A DNA stretch of 64,000 bases from Acheta domesticus (taxonomy: Eukaryota; Arthropoda; Insecta; Orthoptera; Gryllidae): NCBI GenBank assembly GCA_031308135.1, contig JAHLJT010003656.1, positions 75,938,698 to 76,002,697 of the forward strand, in the 5' to 3' direction. The notes under the pieces are model-generated. The model was not told where the DNA came from. It did no database searches and saw nothing but the letters and a program-made list of their open reading frames with translations. Position numbers and translations under genes: made by a program. Positions 1-12,067 of this stretch are shown piece by piece. The stretch's first letter is position 1, and each line of letters starts with the position of its first letter.

Positions 1-73
1 CCTGCGAGAATAGGCTATTTCCCCCAATTCCACCCCCTTTAACCTTAGTTAAACGTTTGCACATCGTATTTTA

Positions 74-328
74 CACTGGCGGATCCAGGGGGAGGTCATA
101 GAGGCCATGCCCCCCACCTAAAACGCCACGAGTTTTCGTTTACCTTGCTTTATTTGGCGCAATTGATTCAAAGTAGTATTAACGTTCGAATTATGTAATT
201 AATTAAACAATAATGTCATAGCAACAGTACACAAATAATGTACAATGTAAGAAATATGTTTATTATTAAACAAAAATCTACGATGCCCCCCCCTCCCCGC
301 CAAAAAAAATCGGCTAGATCCTCCCCTG
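74..328 (+). mobile_element. hAT-like MITE, copy 1
   Basis: A 255-bp non-coding element with related inverted ends. The left end reads CACTGGCGGATCCAG and the right end, on the other strand, reads CAGGGGAGGATCTAG. The 8 bp outside each end (GTATTTTA and CTATTCTA) match at 6 of 8 positions, as expected of an aged hAT target duplication. Runs of G on one end and C on the other lie just inside the termini. A second, truncated copy in the opposite orientation lies at 18318-18511. The superfamily is inferred from target-site length and ends; there is no transposase. Confidence 0.5.
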
Positions 329-424
329 CTATTCTAGAGCCTTGCACCAAAACGTTTTTTAAGGCGCATTTACATCAAAGTCATTAGCGACCACTAATGG
401 GTTTAACGTTATGTAATGATATGG

Positions 425-545
425 TGATGACAGGGGGATAATGGATGAACACAAGTACAACCATGCCCGAGGAGGGACGCGAACCCATGATCTTTGGGTC
501 TCAGATCGCTATGACACTACAGCCTTAACGATCGCGGTCACCGCG
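425..545 (-). repeat. tRNA-derived SINE head fragment
   Basis: Read on the minus strand, this stretch contains a B-box-like GGTTCGCGTCCC near 475-487 and a plausible A-box region about 50 bp upstream, the spacing of an internal RNA polymerase III promoter. The plus strand gives an open frame containing GGTRTHDL, which I regard as the translation of the reversed B box and not a gene. It is distinct in sequence from the main SINE family of this window. No clear 3' tail is visible. Confidence 0.45.
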
Positions 546-586
546 GATCGGCCCCAAAATTGTTTGTTCCGTGAGCGCAGTGCGCT

Positions 587-1430
587 TTGGCCCATCGCCC
601 GCGTCGGCGGCCGCCGCCGCTGTGGCCCTCTGGCACGCGGGCGGCAGCGGGCCAGCGGCGCCCCGCCCCCCTCTCCCGCTCTGCCCGCCGCCGCCGCCGC
701 GCAGCCGTCGCCGCCGGATATTCGGGTCGCGGCGCTGCTGGTGGCTGGCTGCGCGCGGACGCGCTGGCAGGCGAGACGGCGAGGGTGGGCAGGGGTGTGA
801 GGCGGGTGAGGGGGAGAGGAGGGGTCGCGTGGGTGGCGGGTGGGGTTGGTTGATTCGTGGGAGAGAGGGGTGTGCGGGCGTGTGTGGGGGCTGCCACGTG
901 GGGCGAATGGGTGAGACTGCGAGTGGGTGAGCTGGCGAGTGGAGTGAATGGGCGAGCGGGGACGGACGGCGAACTGGGCAGGGCAGGCGAGCAGGCGCGG
1001 GAGGGCCAGTGTGGCGGGCGAGCGAGGGGACGGGCGGGCGAGTGACCGGCCGGGTGGACGAGCGGGGCTGGCAAGCGGGCGGGGGAGCAAGGGGACGGTC
1101 TACCAGTGGAGCGGAAGGCCGAGTGGGCGGGCGGATGAGTGAGTGAATGGATGGACAGGTGAGTGAAAGAGTGGTGAGAGAGTGGGTGAATGGGTTGGAG
1201 GGAGGGTGGGCGGACAAGTTAATCCGTGTGTGAACGGGCGGGTGGCTGAGTAAGTGGGTGAGGGTTGGGTTGAAGGATGGGAGGGGGACGAGCGGGTGGG
1301 CGGGCGTAGGGTTGAGTGAGTGAATAGTGATGGGTGAGAGAGATGCGAGCGTGGACGAGTGGGCCTGGCGACAAGAGGTCAGGCAGGAGAGCGAGTGGGC
1401 CAGCAGACGGAATTAACGACACCCTTGCAG
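587..1430. repeat. GC-rich tract, CpG-rich then degenerate GTGAGTGGGC repeats
   Basis: The first 200 bp are strongly CpG-rich (GCCGCCGCC runs). From about 780 to 1430 the plus strand is a degenerate array of short G-rich words such as GAGTGGGTGAGTGAATGGGCG with no stable period. Several overlapping frames stay open on both strands because stop codons are rare in this composition. Their Pro/Arg/Ser-only translations argue against a gene. A CpG-island promoter at 590-760 is possible but unsupported by a TATA box or recognisable exon. Confidence 0.5.
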
Positions 1431-1864
1431 ACGCAATTTACGCGGACACCCACGACTCGCAATCCTGTCGTACAACCTTGCATCATGTTCTGGAGAAATA
1501 AACGTCCATTCAACATTATGGAGGTGGTATCAATACTAACTATCGATATCGCGCAAAGGCCATCAATTCTACAGTTTAAATATCGAAAACAAATTATATC
1601 CGACCTGAAATATTTTATTAATATCGTGAGGAATAATACCGTCAGTTTTTAATGCCTTGTTAGGTGTAATGAAATATTGGGGATCAAGTTTCAGACATTA
1701 CCGCTACCGAAATTTAACTTCTTTGGAAAATAAAAACTGTGAACGATTATTATTAAAGTAATGAAAAGGAGACATCACAACCAGATAAAATCATCCACAC
1801 GTAAAGGAGAATTTAGATTCTTAGGCCCCAGAGCCTAAGACTGCGTCTGCAAACAGTACGATGT
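1431..1864. other. No feature recognised
   Basis: AT-rich DNA between the GC-rich tract and the LINE tail. The 97-codon frame ending at 1652 starts in the low-complexity repeat and resembles nothing I know. Confidence 0.5.
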
Positions 1865-2052
1865 AGAATTAATGCGGTTATTGTTGTTAAAGCCTTTATT
1901 GTCATCATTTGTATCATATTATTATTAATATCAGTGTCTTAAAATTATTTTAAGTTACATTGTATTTAATTATTAATTATAATATGTAAATTTTAGTGTT
2001 CTGCCACCAGGTTGCATAAACCTATCTGCGGAAATAAATATCTATCTATCTT
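1865..2052 (+). mobile_element. Non-LTR retrotransposon 3' tail, copy 1
   Basis: This segment matches 62938-63153 almost throughout, including TTTTAAGTTACATTGTATTT and TGTTCTGCCACCAGGTTGCA. Both copies end in GCGGAAATAAATA followed by an ATCT microsatellite. A shared untranslated 3' end with a tetranucleotide tail is typical of 5'-truncated LINE insertions. No coding part is left, so the clade cannot be assigned. Confidence 0.55.
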
Positions 2053-5000
2053 CTTCTAAAGTCTTATGCAGCAGTGAAAGGTGGGCAATTGTAAGTTGCG
2101 CTGGTAATAAATAGATAATTTTGATCATTAAAATAATGCAATTAATTGGTTTTACTGTTATATTCTTGAAAATTTAAATCCCGATAACCGAGTCAAGGTA
2201 AAAAAACTTCAAAACACTCACAAAGATCTTAAGAATTACATATGTTCTCGCATTATATTATTTGAATGTGTTGCGATAGGCATATCTGCCGAAATGTATC
2301 CCATATTAGTGCTGCGCCATCGAGCATTAAGATCGCCACCCCAGGCTCCTACGACGACCTTGATAGTGAGAGACAACTACGAAGGACTAGAGGAAATTTC
2401 GCGGGCGTTGCTTACGACTTGTAACGGATAAATGAAATAATTCCCAACAGTTAAAAGGGAAATTTACCATTATGGCAAGAACGCAAGGGCAAAATGCACG
2501 CTTCACTTGCAGTTTTAACTTCAAGAATGAGTAAATCGTAAGAGACTCATGGTTTTCTGAGAAACTGCAAACCAACTCCGAAAGCGTCACAACTGTACGA
2601 GCACTGAACAAAAGACACCTCAACATTTTTCTAGTTTGAATTGGTTAGGTGGGAATCACGGTCATAAAATTGCACATTATTGAGATAACAATGCGTGAAG
2701 AAATAGTAATATATCTACGCAAAAATACACTTGAATAAAATTTCTTGAATTTCCTGAAATCTTGACGAAATTTTCAATGTACTCGAACATTATTTTCACA
2801 TGAACTTTCACACAAATGAAATTATTGTATTCCACTTCACGATTTCCTCAAAAGAACAGACTTTGTAGACGCAAATTTACACATGTCTAAACTTTGAATG
2901 CCAATTACTTAGTTTTCCCGTGCCTTGGTTGTAAGGCCATATTATAAATTGTAAGTTTCACGGTATAACATCGCATTTAACTGGAACGAGTTGAGCCTTC
3001 TGGTGATTCACGCGTGAGTTAATTGCTGGGCTTTTGGCACGCCTTTTGTTCTCTTGGTTGCGAATAATTCTACCGCGGGTAACGTTCCGTCGAATTCCGT
3101 ATTGCAGGGAACTACGCGCTTATCTGCATAAACGTTTATATTTTTCAAATGTTTAATTCACACATGATTTAAGTATGCATACTCTCTTCACTTTTGTTTT
3201 TATGGAGGTAATAAATGTCCTGCGAGGTAGTAACATTTCATTCATCATTGCTCATCATGCTTCTCCGAGTGATACATTTGATTTTGAAATGTGCAGTTCG
3301 CCAATGGTTCAAATGATCACGATCCCGAATTTTTTCTCTTATTATTACTGAGTATCAAATTTTTTATTTCATCACTTGATTCACTACAATTGTTACTTTG
3401 TGTACCAATGTTTCTAGATTAATATTAATATTTCACTTTACTCTGTAATCAAAACAAATTTTTGTTTGATGTTTCACCCAGTAATTATTCCACCTTATTT
3501 GCCGTAAGGCCTTTCGTTTCTGTGAGCAAAGTTACAGCGGGGCGTGACATCAATTGATTTGGGTCACAGTGCTCTCAAAATTTTGGTTCACGTTTTATAA
3601 TTAATTTCACATTGAATTTCCACTTTATGTAACAGGTTTTCTCGCGTTGTTCTCTTTGGTACACTTTTCAAATGTACGAATTAAATGAATATTATATTGC
3701 TTTACGCCCTTGAAGAAAAATTTACTACAATTTTAATTGTAGTAATTCATATCCTTTTCGTTCGTTTTGTACCTTCTGCCGAATTACGGATTATACTAAT
3801 AAATTTATATTTGAAAATTTTTCGTTTTTAAATCCACGAGATGAGTGGTTGCTAAAAACCTGTACCCAAACAAACCAATATTCGATGACTTTCTGTAGTT
3901 ATTACAATTCTGTAGTGAACTTTGAAGAAAAGACAATTTGAAATTTTACCTGAAATTCAGTTTGAAGATTCCTTTTTCTACACGACACGATTCGAATTTC
4001 ATTTGACTGTTCAGAAAAAATCTAAATTTTCTTTAATTTAATTACCGATGAACTCTCAAGTGGCTCTTCAAAAGTATGTCGTCAACGACTCAAAACGACG
4101 TGCACTCTAAAACTTCAAAAATTACAGTCCCTCAAACAACAACTTGGCCATACTGGCAACCAATTCATCTCATATAGAACCCACTGTACTGTATAAAGTT
4201 GGTAATTTAATGCTCCTCTTACTTTTTTTTACAAAACTTTCTGAAAATTAATTTCAAATATTTTATTGTTGTAACAGGAGCTATTTGAGATAAGTATATC
4301 AGTCTCATAATTAGTACTAATAGAATTATCATATTGAAGGATTAATGAAATAAACTAACACTGTGTTTCACGATTTCAATCCCTTTTTCTGAAGAATTTC
4401 TATTAAGAAATTCTAGTGTGTGAGTTACCTGGTAAATCTTGACGCTAAAATAGAAGTAAATATTGCTCTATCCAAAACCATACCCACCTCCCATGGATCT
4501 GCAAGCAGGCTCCGTAATTCATAATGGTATATTTGTAGGACCGTCAGCGTATAAATGACTCTGACAGTTCGATGCACTGTTACCGCACATTACTACGCTC
4601 ATCGCACCACCTACATGACAGATAAACTAAATCTCGAAACATTAACACTTACTAACAAGCGACGACACGTCTTTACATCATGTTCGTAACCTTCGCCACA
4701 GCCCAACCTTATCGCCTCTGAGACTTCGTGTGTAAGATGAGCAGTACCGCTAAAGACTGGCTGTGAAAATGTAAATAAATTGGAGTGGCGGTACATCACT
4801 GGATATTTGGCCGATTTGGCCGATTTGGCCGATGACAAGTCTTTTGGAGATACCAGTTGACAATTATTGTTCCACAAACGATATTAATTCCCATTTTCTC
4901 TACTAAACCAAAGAAATGATATAGTGACAATGTAATAAGGCACCATTCAGATTCACAGTTGTCAATTGAGACTAAAATTAAACATTTTTCTATCAAATGC

Positions 5001-5645
5001 ATCTTGATTTTTAAATAGTGTTTATTTAAGTGCAATAAGTGCTTTAACTCCTTATGTTCAAGTGAGAAGGTTTAGCGAAGAATCATGTCTATTAAAAGAG
5101 TTATCAGCTCGCAAGCAAGAATTCTTAATTTACAGAGACTTGTTAATTTATTTTACACTTTTGCTACACCCAACAAATAACTGAATGATTTAATAAAACA
5201 TGACAGAAAACGAAAAGAAGGAAATAATTCGTCTACCAATCATATTTCTTCCCCTTGGCAAAATGTTGATAAAATGTTTGTAATGTTAATAAATCTATAT
5301 TAAAAAGAAAATAAACTTTAAATACTAATAAATATTAAAGAATATTAACATATTTTAAATCTCGGATGTGTGATAGAACTAATCTGGCAAACATTTTTGT
5401 ATGAAGCAACTATTTCCCGCTTCGCGCCCCTTCAGCATACGTGTGTACTCCTCTATCTTCAGAGGGGATTGTTTACTTCTGTTTTAGATTGAGGGAATGT
5501 GTGGAGGGGAAGAATGAGTGGAATCGGGGGAAGTAGCCTGTTTTCGCAGGCAAGCAAAAGCTCGTGCGGGCGCGTTTTGACATGCCTGACAGAGACCAAC
5601 AGACGTCATTGGCTAAGATATATATTTTTCTAACTTTTTCTATGA
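2053..5645. other. No gene recognised; AT-rich DNA
   Basis: About 3.6 kb of AT-rich sequence on which I see no conserved protein, RNA gene or element boundary. The only structured item is the small tandem repeat at 4806-4832. Short open frames at 2387-2626 and 4611-5035 are minus-strand chance frames. Confidence 0.5.
4806..4832. repeat. Three tandem copies of TTTGGCCGA
   Basis: Three perfect copies of the 9-mer TTTGGCCGA in a row. No flanking duplication or function is visible. Confidence 0.8.
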
Positions 5646-5852
5646 TATGCGATTTTTCTAACTTTGCCCCTCAAGGCCCATCTTCGCGATGGGATATGTC
5701 ACGGTATTTCGCATCTTTCTCAGTTGTGCCGCAAGATTTCGCATGATCATGCGACTTCTACCGGCTCGACGGAGAAAGACGCGAAATGCCATGTGATATT
5801 CCATCGCGGCCGTAGGGGCTTGTGGGGCAGAGTTAGAAAAATCGCACTATAG
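5646..5852. mobile_element. Hairpin MITE, copy 1
   Basis: A roughly 207-bp imperfect foldback. The left end TGCGATTTTTCTAACTTTGC is mirrored at the right by GTTAGAAAAATCGCA. Pairing continues inward through CCCATCTTCGCGATGG, CACGGTATTTCGC and GCATGATCATGCGAC. The inner arms match the elements at 7755-7981 and 12523-12775, so this is a family and not one palindrome. It is short, non-coding and has TA-rich flanks, consistent with a MITE. The mobilising transposase is unknown. Confidence 0.65.
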
Positions 5853-7200
5853 TTAGTTGTGGATGAAGGGACTGTTCCTTTACCATCTCTAAATATTTTA
5901 AACACTGAAGGTCCCATTCGTTATTTCTGTCTTGACACTCAGAAATGGAATAAGAAATGTACTTCATGATTTCATTGGAAATACATTGGAAGTACCTTTA
6001 AAAATTAAAATTGTAGTTTAGTCAAGACTGTTTTATTTCGAAATAAAGTACTTCAATGCATCTTATTAAATGGTTTTCAGTCATTCACATTTCGCCAAAA
6101 TGTCAGTACGAAATATTCTGAAAACTCTGGGGATTTAGTTTGCAGTTTTATCCCACTTTGAGAACAGTGACATGCTTGGGAGAATTCAATAAAATAGATT
6201 CCATTAAATAAGGCCTCATTTCTGGCGGAACGCGCCAGAGCTACGATCCGGTACCTTTTGAACTAAATATTTAAGACAAACTATTGAATTTGTTTATTTA
6301 AATGTTTTCATCAAATAGTGGAATTTACTATTACACGTATGGTATACGTTTTCATTGAAATTCAATTCCATTTGAAGGTGGAAAAATCCAATTTGCCGCA
6401 CTTATTTAGCTGAAGAGAGTTTTTCACGGGATGACTGAAGAATTAAAAGGATACAATTTACAACGAATATAACCGTTACAAATAATATGAAAAAATTGTG
6501 TTCTATAGTTGCACCACGAGTTATTGAATATTTTCATACCTTTGGCAATTTAAGCCCTACCCATCAGCTGATGAACAACCATACAATAAATAAGGAACTG
6601 CATTGGTTTTTAACAAATCAATCCCACGCCTTATGACGTGACAATATATTAGATGTTATCGAAGATCGAATTTGTTCTTGTAAATTTCATTTTGGTCGAT
6701 TCCGTTGAGGATTGTCAAGTGAAAACTATACAATTCCTGACCATTCTCTGTATTTTTATTTCTTTGTTTAAATATTGTTACCCTAGCAAATGCGTCAGTT
6801 GGTTTCGAGTGTCTGTCAGCTTAGTTTATTACGAATGGTGAAAATCAATAATTCCACAACTATGTATTCTTCAAGAGGAATATTTGCTTACTGGAGACAG
6901 AAACCTCTAAGTTCAACACCTCTCTGACTTCTTTCAATTCTGTGGTTTGACTAAGGTCCCCTTTCATTACTTGTCCTTCACGAGTGTCAATTTGAATTCT
7001 CAAGACAGTCACGCTAAACATTCGTCTGTCAGTGTTAATGCCAAGCGCTCGTGGTAAACGTCTTCTAGAGAGTGGTGATGCAATTTCAGCTTTTAAGGAA
7101 GAATGCAATGTGCGCTCATCTTGCGTAAATGCATTCATGGAAAAAGCTGAATTGCACCAATCTACTAATAAAATAACCATATCTCAAAACCGTCTCAAAA
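5853..7200. other. No gene recognised
   Basis: AT-rich DNA without recognisable features. A 106-codon minus-strand frame at 6860-7180 has a faint resemblance to a piggyBac transposase C-terminal segment, but no motif is decisive. Confidence 0.45.
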
Positions 7201-7754
7201 CCCATTAAGTCTTAAATTATTTTACTGCAGTTTTTTAGTGAAAATAAAAAAAAATCATCATAATTGAGTACTAGTTATTTAATTTTATCGAAATTAATTC
7301 AAATTATTCATTTGGGTAGGTGTGGAGGACTGTCCTCATATGAGGACGCTGGGACTTGGTATGAAGTTTTCCGCAATAATAAAAATAAGTCTTCATAACA
7401 AATATTTATGCCCATTGGATTCGAATTTTAGTAACTACTATTTGAAATTTAAAACAAAAATAAAACAAAATAATTAAACAACATAATTACATAAGTTATT
7501 ATAATGTATCAACAAAGCAAATACGATTACACTAGAAGAATATTTTCAAAAAAGAACTTGATGGTAATAATTGAACAGCCTTCTACTACAAACATATTTG
7601 CGAAAATGATCTTGTACTCAGCTAAGATTATAGTACAAAAGTAATTTCAGAAAAAATTACTATACTTTCTGAAGTGGAATAGACCAAAACATTCCACGCT
7701 TGCTGGAGACGACAAAACTGATACTTTCATCCTTGCAGATTCTTGGAACTTTTA

Positions 7755-7981
7755 GAGTGCGATTTTCATAAAGCTGCCTCTCAAGGCGCGTCTTCACGAT
7801 GAAAACTATCCCGGCATTTCGCGTCTTTCTCGGTCATGCCGCTAGATGTTGCAAGGTCAAGCAGTGCTAGATACGGTCGCGATCATGCGACATCTAGCGG
7901 AACGACCGAGAAAACAGCGAAATGCCGCGATGTAATCCATCGTGAAGACGGGCCTGGAGAGGCAGCTTTAAAAAAATCGCG
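7755..7981. mobile_element. Hairpin MITE, copy 2
   Basis: A foldback of about 227 bp related to the copies at 5646 and 12523. The left arm has GTGCGATTTT, CTGCCTCTCAAGGC and CGGCATTTCGCGTCTTTCTC; the right arm mirrors these, ending GGCAGCTTTAAAAAAATCGC. The loop region carries ATACGGTCGCGATCATGCGA. It is directly followed by a partial second copy. Confidence 0.65.
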
Positions 7982-8082
7982 TCTTTCTGGGTCGTGCCGG
8001 TAGATGTTGCATGACCAAGCAGTGCATAATCAAGCAGTCGCATGATCAATCATGCGACATCTAGCGGCACGATCATTCCTCA
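7979..8082. repeat. Hairpin MITE internal fragment fused to copy 2
   Basis: Immediately after the right end of copy 2 the sequence restarts with GTCTTTCTGGGTCGTGCCGG, continues through the core including CATGCGACATCTAGCGGCAC, and stops. It lacks both outer arms. It is therefore a partial tandem copy joined at the end of a complete one. Confidence 0.55.
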
Positions 8083-8525
8083 AAAAAATGAAATTCCAAC
8101 TCTTTTAAAAGTTTTTCACTTCACGACAAAACTCTATAACATAAAGTCCCAGTGTCCTCATATGAGGACGGCACTAAAATATCAACGTCTCGAAAACATT
8201 GAATCATATAATTGCATAATTTTTTATTCTTCGTAAAGTATGAACACAAACTACCACTACGTAGTGAGTTTAGCAACTCACCAAAATTAAGAAAAGTAGA
8301 TAGAATCAAAATTTTTAACAACACAAACAAAGAATAAAATGCACTAACTTACGAAGCTAGAAAAACTACAAGAATATAAATCTGAGAGATAACAAACGTT
8401 AATATCTGTTGAATGAACCTTTGCGGCGTTGCCAAACAACAATGTGATGGTGAACACAATTTATAATGTAATTAAATAATGAAAAAAATCACTGTTCTCA
8501 AATGAGGACGCTGGTACTTAATGGG

Positions 8526-9394
8526 TTAAAGTAATTTGAAAAAGATTCAAAGTAAAATTAATCAGAACTCCATCATTGTCAATAGTTACGTAATTTTTCA
8601 ATCAATTTAACGTAATACTTATTAGTACTTTACGAGATGTTCTGTAGAATTGCATTTACATATCATAGAACATAGAAGCAGTTCGTCTAAAACGTTTTGA
8701 AGTTACTTATTTACAAAATAAAACTGTATTAACAAACTATATTAACATAGTACATAATTTTTTACGTAAAATTTAATTTATGTACTATTAATGCTGTCAA
8801 ATACATTTCTGTATCAAATAGCAAATTTGAAAATAGAGTCTTTGGAAAAATAATATCTACAACTTAAATCATTTACGTATTTTTGACCATATTCAGCAAC
8901 TTTTGGTTGAGAAATTCGCGAAATGTTGAGCAAAAGACAAGGAATTGAATGAGAATAATGTAACAAAGGATACAAAAGTATGATCTAAAACAAATAAAGA
9001 CTAAACTGTTAATATCTAACAACAGAAAAATAAGTGATGTTGTTAAGATGAACTCAATCCTCTCTTCTTGTAACACACTAAGAAAAGTTGACATTATTGT
9101 ACTGCCATTTGAATGCCACCATCGACACAAAACTTTGTAAGTATACAATTACTAGTTATGAAATTAGCTTCCAAGAGGCCTGCAATTGGTCCATCAAACC
9201 AATTTAATGCGAAACATTAGAAGTTCTTCGAAAATGAAAGAAAGACAACAGCAGGCGTTCATGCAAACCTCAGTCCACGTTATCATTGCACATAACTCAG
9301 AAAATATGTTCCCTAGACACTTAAAACCAGATGCTCGGTTCCCTTACAGAAGTAATGTCTGAATTTCCATTTAAAGATCTGGGAGAACATGTGG
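8526..9394. other. No feature recognised
   Basis: AT-rich DNA with no recognisable gene or element. The 91-codon minus-strand frame at 8873-9148 looks like chance. Confidence 0.5.
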
Positions 9395-9747
9395 TTAACA
9401 TGTACGAAACACGTGGTGGTAAATACGGGGAACATATCGAGATATTAGAGAATACGTGAGGAACTTGCAAGAAAACAAGCAGAACATATGAGGGGAATAT
9501 GGGACAGAACATTCAGGGAACATGCGGGAGCATACAAGAAGAGTACAGGGAAATTGTGCCGGAAGTACGCTGGGATCATACCAGGAATCATGAGGGAATC
9601 ATGTGGAGAATATGTGAAATGCAGGAATCATGCGGAATATCGGGCGGGGAACGCACGGGAAATTTGAGGGGAAACATAACATAGATATGATCATGTGGTA
9701 ACATGCACAACACAAGCTAGAAACATGCGGAGTTACATGCGGGAATA
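9395..9747. repeat. Degenerate GGAACATGCGG short tandem repeat
   Basis: About 350 bp in which words such as GGAACATG, GGAATCATG and GAACATGCGGGA recur roughly every 10-14 bp with heavy divergence. The similar text ATAGAACCATGCAGGAGGCA continues after 10505, which suggests the mariner element at 9748-10503 was inserted into this array. Confidence 0.5.
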
Positions 9748-10503
9748 TACTGGTGAGGCAGGAGGAAAGGTACATGCTTTGAGGGGTGATTCTGAACAAG
9801 AAACGACGAATAATAAACACATGCCCTTTTCTTAACCATTTCAGGGTACACTGGTCCAGTTGTTTTAGATAACAGACTTAATGGAGCACGGTATCTTGAT
9901 TTTCTTCGAAATGTGTATTCTGGTAAGAATACGTGGAGGATGTCCCTTTGGCAACACGTGCTCGTATGTACTTTCAGCATGAGGGAGCTCCTGCTTATTC
10001 CGTACGGCAAGTGACACCATATCTCAACAAAACGTATCCTGGTAGTTGGATCGGTCGCCGTGGAGGCATTGTTTGGCCACCAAGGTCACCCGATCTCACC
10101 CCATTGGATTATTGTTTGTGGGGGCTTAAGGGCGAAGTCGACAAGCGCAGAGTGGACACAAGAGAGGAATTGCTCGCTCGTATTTTAGATACTTGTGCTC
10201 AAGCAAAGGATTGCAGAAATGAGCTCAAATCTGCAACACAACACCTGTCTACAAGAGTAGCAAAATGTATTGAAGTTGACGGTTGACTGAACATCTTTTG
10301 AGAAGAAATTTACACCATTAAACAGACCATAACATTACAATATCTTCATTTACCGTCACCTGCACTTATCCCTTTCACTTTTCCCTATTAGTTTACCCTG
10401 AAACGGTTAAGAAAAGGGTATACATTTTTTAGAAGTTGTTTGTTCAGAATCACCAATAGTATCACCCCTAAAGCATGTACCTTTCCTCCTGACTCACTCT
10501 GTA
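9748..10503 (+). mobile_element. Tc1/mariner-type element, internally deleted, TA target duplication
   Basis: The inverted ends are clear. The left reads TACTGGTGAGGCAGGAGG and the right, on the minus strand, TACAGAGTGAGTCAGGAGG. Pairing then continues through AAAGGTACATGCTTT, GGGGTGAT and GATTCTGAAC. A TA dinucleotide lies outside each end (9746-9747 and 10504-10505), the hallmark target site of this superfamily. At 756 bp it is too short for a complete transposase and keeps only the C-terminal coding part. The right end has about 10 extra bases within the repeat relative to the left. Confidence 0.8.
9850..10286 (+). pseudogene. Tc1/mariner superfamily transposase, C-terminal fragment
   Basis: Full-length enzymes of this superfamily bind the terminal repeats and cut and paste the element with a DDE/D catalytic triad. 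Here only the C-terminal part is left. An upstream stretch from about 9850 encodes LDNRLNGARYLDFLRN in one frame. The rest, from 9933, is in another frame and contains FQHEGAPAY, then GRRGGIVWPPRSPDLTPLDY and CLWG. Family members normally have Asp in the HDGAPAH motif, and here it is Glu. PRSPDLTPLD retains the last acidic region. The DNA-binding N-terminus and first catalytic Asp are missing. With the frame change, the Glu substitution and the truncation, it is a dead copy. The stop codon is at 10284-10286. Confidence 0.8.
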
Positions 10504-10505
10504 TA

Positions 10506-12067
10506 TGCATAGAACCATGCAGGAGGCAGATGCTTATCCCAGCTATTTTTTAAGCATTTTTTCACAATGTGAATCTTTTTGAACTTTATTACATTTTTTA
10601 GCTCTTCTAATTACCCCACTCAGTTTCACGGGTGCTTAAACACAAAATCTATATAACATTAAATTTGGTATCTACAGTGGGGCCTCAATGGGGGCTACCC
10701 CCGAGAAGTACCAATGATACATATACATATAGATTATAGTAATTTTCCACGTTATCGAAAGTCATTCAATACATCAATTGCTAGCGATATAAAATTAACG
10801 ATAAGTCAACAAATTAAAATACATTTTATTTTCAGCATAAAGGAAAAAGTCTTAATAAGAAAATATCAAGACCGTTTGACTCTAAACCTGCAACCACTTC
10901 ATTCCATAGGAAAATATTGAGTGCACATTTGGATATTTATTATTTTAAGCAATTTAGTCTTAAGTATTTGTGTTTCTGTTAGCTCATTAATATTTAGCAA
11001 CATTATATTTGCGAACCTGCAGTTCCCGGTCTATAATGACGTAACGTACAGTTCCTGGGTTGGTCTTTCGAAATTGTGTTCCAGTTGAAGCTATGTTCAC
11101 TTTTAAAATAATTTGTTTACCAACAGCGTATATTTGCTTGCGCACAACTCGTCATGACATATTTTGTAAAACAGTTTAAATATTATTCATTATTACATCA
11201 AAGTGTTTGTATTAAAAATTAATTTTAGTTTCATTGTTATTCTAATGTAATGTTACACAATAAATCAAAAGTTAAAGCTAATACAGGTCACATAAGAAAT
11301 ATAAAATTGACAATGATGTTACACGATGAGACAATAATTATTATGACATATTACATTTTTTAATCTAAGTTAAAATTAAGTGTTTCTGGAGATTATAACT
11401 CTCTCCAGATACCGCATGTCATGCATGCAATATGAATACATTTCTCTGAAAAGAATTGCAAAATACCTAAAACATTCTCTGAAGAAATGACATATTTCTA
11501 ACAAACCCTTCGATATCGTTGAGGGATAACAGAAAGCCGTCGTATGGACTCGGCATTGATGAAGAATCATGACAAAAGCAAGCACGTAAAGAACAGATCG
11601 ATAGCGTATCTGTATGGTAATACAAATTCTACGAAAGAAAACCTTCCCAAAGGATCGAAGCTCATTTGAGGAATGAAATACGATACGCATTGCCTCTCAG
11701 GAAGTGTCGGAATCGACTCAATAGTACTTGCTAAAGAATGACCTTCACAGCAATGAAAGAAATTCAGCAGGTCATCCAAGAATTAGACTTTACTTTAGAA
11801 AACATATTCAAATGAATCTTCAACAACTTTGCAGAATTCTAAAAATCTACAAATAACCTTATTGTATACAAGACGATTCATTTATGGTGCATAAAATATG
11901 CCAGTGTGTCCTACAAAATACAATATCAATAAATGTTTCGGCCATTTTGCTAAAAAACTGGTTTCTGCTCGTCAGTTTGCTGATTCTGTCTGTTGTTCCA
12001 TGCCATCTAGATGTTAGTGCTTATGAAGAGTCGAATAAATAACAGTATTCGGTCATCAGAGGGAAAT
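10506..12067. other. No gene recognised
   Basis: AT-rich DNA. The open frames at 10714-10920 and 11376-11779 have no recognisable motif. Confidence 0.5.

Larger units (their letters stand above)
7201..8525. mobile_element. piggyBac-like TTAA element remains (composite)
   Basis: The left end CCCATTAAGTC at 7201 faces a right end ACTTAATGGG ending at 8525, followed by TTAA. The palindromic word GTCCTCATATGAGGAC occurs inside at 7332-7347 and 8155-8170, and a diverged form occurs near 8497. Next to it lie copies of the end sequence AAGTCCCAG in mirrored orientation. The arrangement fits either one 1.3-kb non-autonomous element or two small ones (7201-7357 and about 8140-8525). The left flank lacks TTAA, so that boundary is less certain. 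A hairpin MITE lies inside. Confidence 0.45.

Noticed and set aside
441..800. 119-codon frame beginning with GGTRTHDL-type sequence
   Set aside because: Known pattern of translated tRNA-derived repeats; the remainder is CpG-rich DNA.
6860..7180. 106-codon minus-strand frame faintly like piggyBac transposase
   Set aside because: No catalytic or cysteine-rich motif, and the element ends do not sit where such a gene would need them.
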